Origin: Terriglobus albidus
GTDB taxonomy: Bacteria > Acidobacteriota > Terriglobia > Terriglobales > Acidobacteriaceae
Length of the DNA: 64,000 bases
Assembly (NCBI RefSeq): GCF_008000815.1
Contig: NZ_CP042806.1
Coordinates: forward strand, 4,526,001 to 4,590,000
Direction of reading: 5' to 3'
Shown: piece after piece, positions 60,595 to 64,000 of the stretch
Position numbering within the stretch: position 1 is the first letter of the stretch
How the letters are laid out: every line of letters begins with the position of its first letter
The notes under the pieces: generated by a model
What the model was told of the DNA's origin: nothing
The model's input: the letters and a program-made list of their open reading frames with translations, nothing else
The model's database searches: none
Translations under genes and position numbers: made by a program

Positions 60595-61206
60595 ATGACC
60601 ATCTATCTCGCAACTACCAATGCCGGAAAACTGCGCGACTTCGCGGCAATCGCCATCCAGCACGACGCGACCGTCGAAACTTTACCGGGGCTGGCCTCCA
60701 TCCCCGAAGCGCCGGAGAATGAGCCGACCTTCGAAGGCAATGCGGTCTCCAAGGCGCTGTATTATTCCAGCCGCGCTCCGGGCTTGCTGGTGCTGGCTGA
60801 CGACTCCGGACTTGAGGTCCAGTGCCTGAATGCTGCCCCTGGAGTACGTTCGGCACGCTATGCCGAGGACCAGCACTTCCCTCCCACGCCAGGGTCCACC
60901 AAAGATGAACGCAATAACGCCGCGCTGTTGCACGCCCTGGACGGCATTCCTGAAAACTGCCGTCAGGGACGTTACCGCTGCGTGCTTGCCCTGGCGCGCG
61001 ATGGAGAGCTGTTACAGACAGCAGAGGGCTCCGTCGACGGCGTCATCCTGCAGGCGCCGCGTGGGGAGAACGGCTTCGGCTATGACCCGCTGTTCTTTCT
61101 ACCGGAACTGGACCAGACGATGGCGGAGGTCTCCATCGAACAAAAACAAAGGCTCAGCCATCGCGGCCGAGCCTTTGAGTCGCTGTTGCGGCAACTCGAT
61201 ACTTAG
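60595..61206 (+). CDS. rdgB: XTP/dITP diphosphatase (RdgB/HAM1)
   Basis: 203 residues. TTNAGKLRDF at the N-terminus, FEGNAVSKALYYS, ADDSGLEVQCLNAAPGV, GRYRCVLAL, ENGFGYDPLF and LSHRGRAF are the family signature. It hydrolyses non-canonical purine triphosphates to monophosphates. ATG 60595 was chosen; an open frame extends far upstream through the glycosyltransferase on the other strand and is not coding. Divergent from the GT2-TPR gene. Confidence 0.95.
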   Translation: MTIYLATTNAGKLRDFAAIAIQHDATVETLPGLASIPEAPENEPTFEGNAVSKALYYSSRAPGLLVLADDSGLEVQCLNAAPGVRSARYAEDQHFPPTPGSTKDERNNAALLHALDGIPENCRQGRYRCVLALARDGELLQTAEGSVDGVILQAPRGENGFGYDPLFFLPELDQTMAEVSIEQKQRLSHRGRAFESLLRQLDT

Positions 61207-61212
61207 CCTGCC

Positions 61213-62358
61213 TTACTCTGCCAGCTTGAACTCCGGCTCCGCCTCGCTCCAGGCCATGCGCAGGCCGTGCCAGAAGGGCGCTGAGCCCATCATGCGCACC
61301 GCAGTCAGGCTGGCTCCGATGTACCAGGGAGCCCGTCCCTTCTGCCACATCGCCGAGATCGGCTGCATGACGCCGTTCGCGTCGGGGTGGAAGACCCGTT
61401 CATCCCACTTGCGGGAACCTTCGGGGAACTCCGGATAGTTGCGGATGGCGGCCAGGGTCGACTCCAGCACCCGGTGCTTCCAGGGCTCAGCATACTGCGG
61501 CATAAAGTGAACGTGGCTCACGCGCTCCACTCGAATCTCTTGCACGAACTCCGCAAAGCTGGTCGCGCGCGTCAGGTTGACGTTCGCATTTGGCTCCGTG
61601 CCGTGGCGGTCACCACCGCTGATCAGGAGCATGCCCCAGCGCCCCGCCAGAGCGATCACATCCCGGTTCTCGTGCCAGTTGCGCAGACCGTTCAGCTCCA
61701 AGGCGTGGACCAAGCCACCGCAGTCACGAAGGAAGCGCTCAACCTCGATGATGTGACGCTCAGGTCCGATGTCGTACAGGTCCCACAGGGGGTGATTGAA
61801 GACGATCAGGACCTGCTTGATCTCGTGCAGCTCCGCCAGAATCGAGCGCAGCTCCTGCTCGTTCGGGGTAGCGGTCAGCGCCTCCATGCGAGCCATCCAC
61901 TGCTGGCAGGTCGCCGCCGGCAGGTTATGGATTCCCAGGTGGAAGGTCGTCGTTCCAAAGGGTGCGCTCCACTCTACGCTGATCGGGAGGTCCTCGGCGG
62001 CATTGGTGGCACGCAGCAGCAACGGAGCGTTGATATCGTCGTGATCGCTGATGGAGACCATACCCGAGAGTTGCAGTCCGTTTTCGATCTGCCCGCGCTC
62101 CAGATCCAGCGACTGCATCGGCGTCAGGGGCGGCGTCCAGTAGGCGCGGTCGAAGTCCAGCTTCAGCCCATATTGGCCGGCACATTTTTCTTCCCGCGAC
62201 CGGACAAACCGCTCCAGCCAGGGAATCTTGTTGCCCATGGCGGCGATAAAGTTCAGCGTCTCCTTGGACTGGTTCGTATGGCTGTGCAACGAGACACCGC
62301 TCCGGAACACCCGGGTATTCACACGTTCTTTCCAGCTACAGGTAATGACGCTTGACAT
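61213..62358 (-). CDS. PHP-domain-like hydrolase
   Basis: 381 residues. Metal-binding-type motifs of the PHP/amidohydrolase style: SLHSHTNQSKETLN, SISDHDDINAP, VFNHPLWDLYD, LNGLRNWHE and SGGDRHGTEPNAN, that together form an all-His/Asp set (HSH, DHD, NHP, GGDRHG). The family acts on phosphoesters or related substrates; here unknown. The C-terminal ~90 residues have a hydrophobic stretch (YIGASLTAVRMMGSAPF). ATG 62358. Convergent with rdgB (6-base gap). Confidence 0.7.
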   Translation of the reverse strand: MSSVITCSWKERVNTRVFRSGVSLHSHTNQSKETLNFIAAMGNKIPWLERFVRSREEKCAGQYGLKLDFDRAYWTPPLTPMQSLDLERGQIENGLQLSGMVSISDHDDINAPLLLRATNAAEDLPISVEWSAPFGTTTFHLGIHNLPAATCQQWMARMEALTATPNEQELRSILAELHEIKQVLIVFNHPLWDLYDIGPERHIIEVERFLRDCGGLVHALELNGLRNWHENRDVIALAGRWGMLLISGGDRHGTEPNANVNLTRATSFAEFVQEIRVERVSHVHFMPQYAEPWKHRVLESTLAAIRNYPEFPEGSRKWDERVFHPDANGVMQPISAMWQKGRAPWYIGASLTAVRMMGSAPFWHGLRMAWSEAEPEFKLAE

Positions 62359-62506
62359 AGATCAGGCCCTCCGCCCCTAAGGTCGCTCGGAATACGTCAA
62401 CAGGCGTTCAGCGGCAAAAGAACAGTCGATGAAAAGTGCACCAAAATTGGTACAACACAAAAATCGCACATTTTTCCGATAATCGCACGGGAGAGACCGC
62501 TTTTCC

Positions 62507-62536
62507 TTGACCCCGGTTTTCCAGGGGCGGAATAAT
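62507..62536 (+). promoter_or_regulatory. Candidate promoter of the sdh operon
   Basis: TTGACC (62507-62512), 18-base spacer, AATAAT (62531-62536). The preceding 140 bases hold nothing else recognised. Confidence 0.5.
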
Positions 62537-62590
62537 ACGGTTGCCGCAGCTTCAGGCTGACATTCGTATTAAGAGGAGCGACCTCTCATT

Positions 62591-63355
62591 ATGGCGACAA
62601 CCGCCTCAGCATCGCCCGCCACCCCGCAGTTGAAGGGCGTTCAGCCCCTCCGCGCGGGCGAAGGCAACTCCTTTCTCTGGCGCCGTCTGCACTCGCTGAC
62701 CGGCATTGTCCCGATCGGAGCCTTCCTCGTCGAGCACATCATTTCGAACTTCGAGGTCGTCAACGGTCCGTTGGCTTACGCGCAGCAGGTCAAGTTTCTG
62801 AATGGCCTGCCTCTTGTCCGGGTGCTGGAGTGGGGCCTGATCTTCATTCCCCTGCTTTACCACGCACTCTATGGTGTGTTTATCGCCGTTCGCGGACGCT
62901 CCAATGTGAATGTCTATCCGTGGGCTGGGAATTGGATGTACCTCTCTCAGCGCGTCACCGGCTTGATTGCGTTCGCGTACATCGTCTATCACGTTCTGAC
63001 CCAGCGGTTTATGGGTGTGAGCCTTCCGGAGCATCCCGGCCTTGCCTACGCCAAGGTGCAGTTCGAGCTGCTGTCGCACTGGTATGCGATTCCGGTCTAT
63101 GTGATTGCGATGATCGCCACCTGCTGGCACTTCGCCTACGGCATCTGGCTCTTTGCCGCCAAATGGGGCATCACGCCGGGCAATGTTGCCCGCAAGCGCT
63201 TCGGCTGGGTCTGCACGATCGGCGGAGCCGCGCTCTGCATTATGGGTCTGGTCAGCATCTTTACCGTTGCCTACGGCCGCCCGTATTCGCCCGAGGATGT
63301 GATGCCGGCGCAGTACGACAACGTCGTCGCACCTACGGTTCCACCGCAGCAGTAA
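62591..63355 (+). CDS. sdhC: Succinate dehydrogenase cytochrome b subunit (Bacillus-type)
   Basis: 254 residues, five TM helices. Heme-ligand His residues lie in RRLHSLTGIVPIGAFLVEHI, LYHALYGVFI, YIVYHVLTQRF and CWHFAYGIWLF, like the di-heme b558 subunit of Bacillus-type SQR (class B/SdhC). It anchors SdhAB and passes electrons to menaquinone. A Pro/Ala-rich N-terminus (about 1-20) precedes the first helix. GAGGAG lies about ten bases upstream of ATG 62591. sdhA follows after 25 bases. Confidence 0.92.
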   Translation: MATTASASPATPQLKGVQPLRAGEGNSFLWRRLHSLTGIVPIGAFLVEHIISNFEVVNGPLAYAQQVKFLNGLPLVRVLEWGLIFIPLLYHALYGVFIAVRGRSNVNVYPWAGNWMYLSQRVTGLIAFAYIVYHVLTQRFMGVSLPEHPGLAYAKVQFELLSHWYAIPVYVIAMIATCWHFAYGIWLFAAKWGITPGNVARKRFGWVCTIGGAALCIMGLVSIFTVAYGRPYSPEDVMPAQYDNVVAPTVPPQQ

Positions 63356-63380
63356 CTCTAAGAAGGACACACACAAGACT

Positions 63381-64000
63381 ATGGCTGCAGCTACACCCAG
63401 GATTATTGTCGTTGGCGGCGGACTTGCCGGTCTCTCCGCCGTCATCAAGATCGCCGAAGCCGGCGGTAAGGTCGACCTGTTCTCTATCGTTCCGGTGAAG
63501 CGTTCGCACTCCGTGTGCGCGCAGGGCGGCATCAACTCCGCCAAGAACCTGAAGGGCGAAGGCGACACACCGTTGAAGCACTTCGACGACACCATCTACG
63601 GCGGCGACTTCCTCGCCAACCAGACGCCCGTCAAGGCGATGTGCGAACAGGGACCGGCCATCATCGATCTTCTGGATCGCATGGGCGTACCGTTCAATCG
63701 CACTCCCGAGGGCCTGCTGGACTTCCGCCGTTTCGGTGGAACGCTCTATCACCGCACCGCCTTCGCCGGCGCTACCACTGGGCAGCAGCTTCTTTACGCC
63801 CTGGACGAGCAGGTCCGCCGCTACGAGTCAGAAGGTAAGGTCCAGAAGTACGAGGGCTGGGAGTTTCTGTCTGCCATTCTCGACACCAAGGGCGCCTGCC
63901 GCGGTATCGTGGCCATGAACCTTCGCACCATGGAGCTGAAGACCTTCCCCGCCGACGCCATCATTATCTGCACTGGCGGTAATGGCGCCATCTTCGGCAA
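63381..64000 (+). CDS. sdhA: Succinate dehydrogenase flavoprotein subunit, partial
   Basis: Only the first 206 or so residues are in the window. FAD-binding: IIVVGGGLAGLSAVIKIAEA, then SHSVCAQGGINSAKN carrying the His for covalent FAD. The Gly-rich NGAIFG closes the visible part. AAGAAGGA precedes ATG 63381. sdhB is expected downstream, outside the window. Confidence 0.95.
   Translation, partial: MAAATPRIIVVGGGLAGLSAVIKIAEAGGKVDLFSIVPVKRSHSVCAQGGINSAKNLKGEGDTPLKHFDDTIYGGDFLANQTPVKAMCEQGPAIIDLLDRMGVPFNRTPEGLLDFRRFGGTLYHRTAFAGATTGQQLLYALDEQVRRYESEGKVQKYEGWEFLSAILDTKGACRGIVAMNLRTMELKTFPADAIIICTGGNGAIFG

Overview
The window reads as chromosomal DNA of an Acidobacteriota species, most likely family Acidobacteriaceae (Terriglobus, Granulicella or Edaphobacter-like). 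This rests on gene content and protein style, not on a database search: a 1088-residue Oar-type TonB-dependent receptor with an N-terminal carboxypeptidase-regulatory-like domain, a secreted VWFA-related protein, a CE15 glucuronoyl esterase, a GH92 mannosidase, a fused LptF-LptG permease and moderately high GC. No rRNA, tRNA, CRISPR array, prophage or conjugative element was seen. The last gene (sdhA) runs off the right end.

Layout. 1-4.1 kb: SDR oxidoreductase, two repeat elements, a small secreted protein, then CIRCE-controlled groES-groEL. 4.1-4.7 kb: a RAYT-type transposase gene between 40-bp perfect inverted repeats. 4.8-14.1 kb: quinone-oxidoreductase-like MDR, VWFA-like protein, Oar-type receptor, small outer-membrane barrel, and a B12 receptor (BtuB-like) behind a cobalamin riboswitch. 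14.2-24.5 kb: cutC, a GlmS-like sugar isomerase with a divergent DeoR regulator, a heptosyltransferase-like GT9 coupled to rlmN, an M16 peptidase, a type IV pilin-like protein, an ArsR-SRPBCC-SRPBCC operon, a LolA-like protein and an eight-EF-hand secreted protein. 24.6-32.8 kb: ApbE-DUF2271 flavinyltransferase and PepSY-TM protein, an unknown membrane protein, FG-GAP protein, GH92 and a secreted mutarotase-like protein. 32.8-42.2 kb: ffh, two stress genes, dienelactone hydrolase, peroxiredoxin-like protein, pgi, a GNAT, and pcaD divergent from an IclR regulator. 42.2-48.9 kb: CE15 esterase, the preT-preA-NCS1 pyrimidine block, and a fatty-acid desaturase. 49-53.9 kb: LptFG fusion, FKBP and an MsbA-like ABC exporter. 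54.2-59.2 kb: divergent flagellar operons (fliC-fliD-fliS and flbD-motA-motB). 59.2-64 kb: glycosyltransferase-TPR protein, rdgB, PHP-like protein, sdhC and partial sdhA.

The most striking feature is an interspersed family of about nine copies, mostly 111-116 bp, with termini TAGAGCATTTTTCC...GGAAAAATGCTCTA and an inner GGCGTTTTC/GAAAACGCC hairpin. Clean copies are bounded by TA on both sides. Four copies supply the TAG stop codon of the neighbouring gene, and for three of these the reconstructed empty site already has a stop at the same place. This fits a MITE that duplicates TA on insertion and lands in stop codons without changing the protein. One copy ends on the A of a start ATG and places an SD-like sequence before it. 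No transposase able to mobilise it is seen here.

Other points of interest are a stacked palindromic operator on a near-consensus promoter before the EF-hand gene, a palindrome in the spacer of the arsR promoter, a multi-hairpin region between the ABC exporter and fliS, and back-to-back candidate sigma-28 promoters in the flagellar region.
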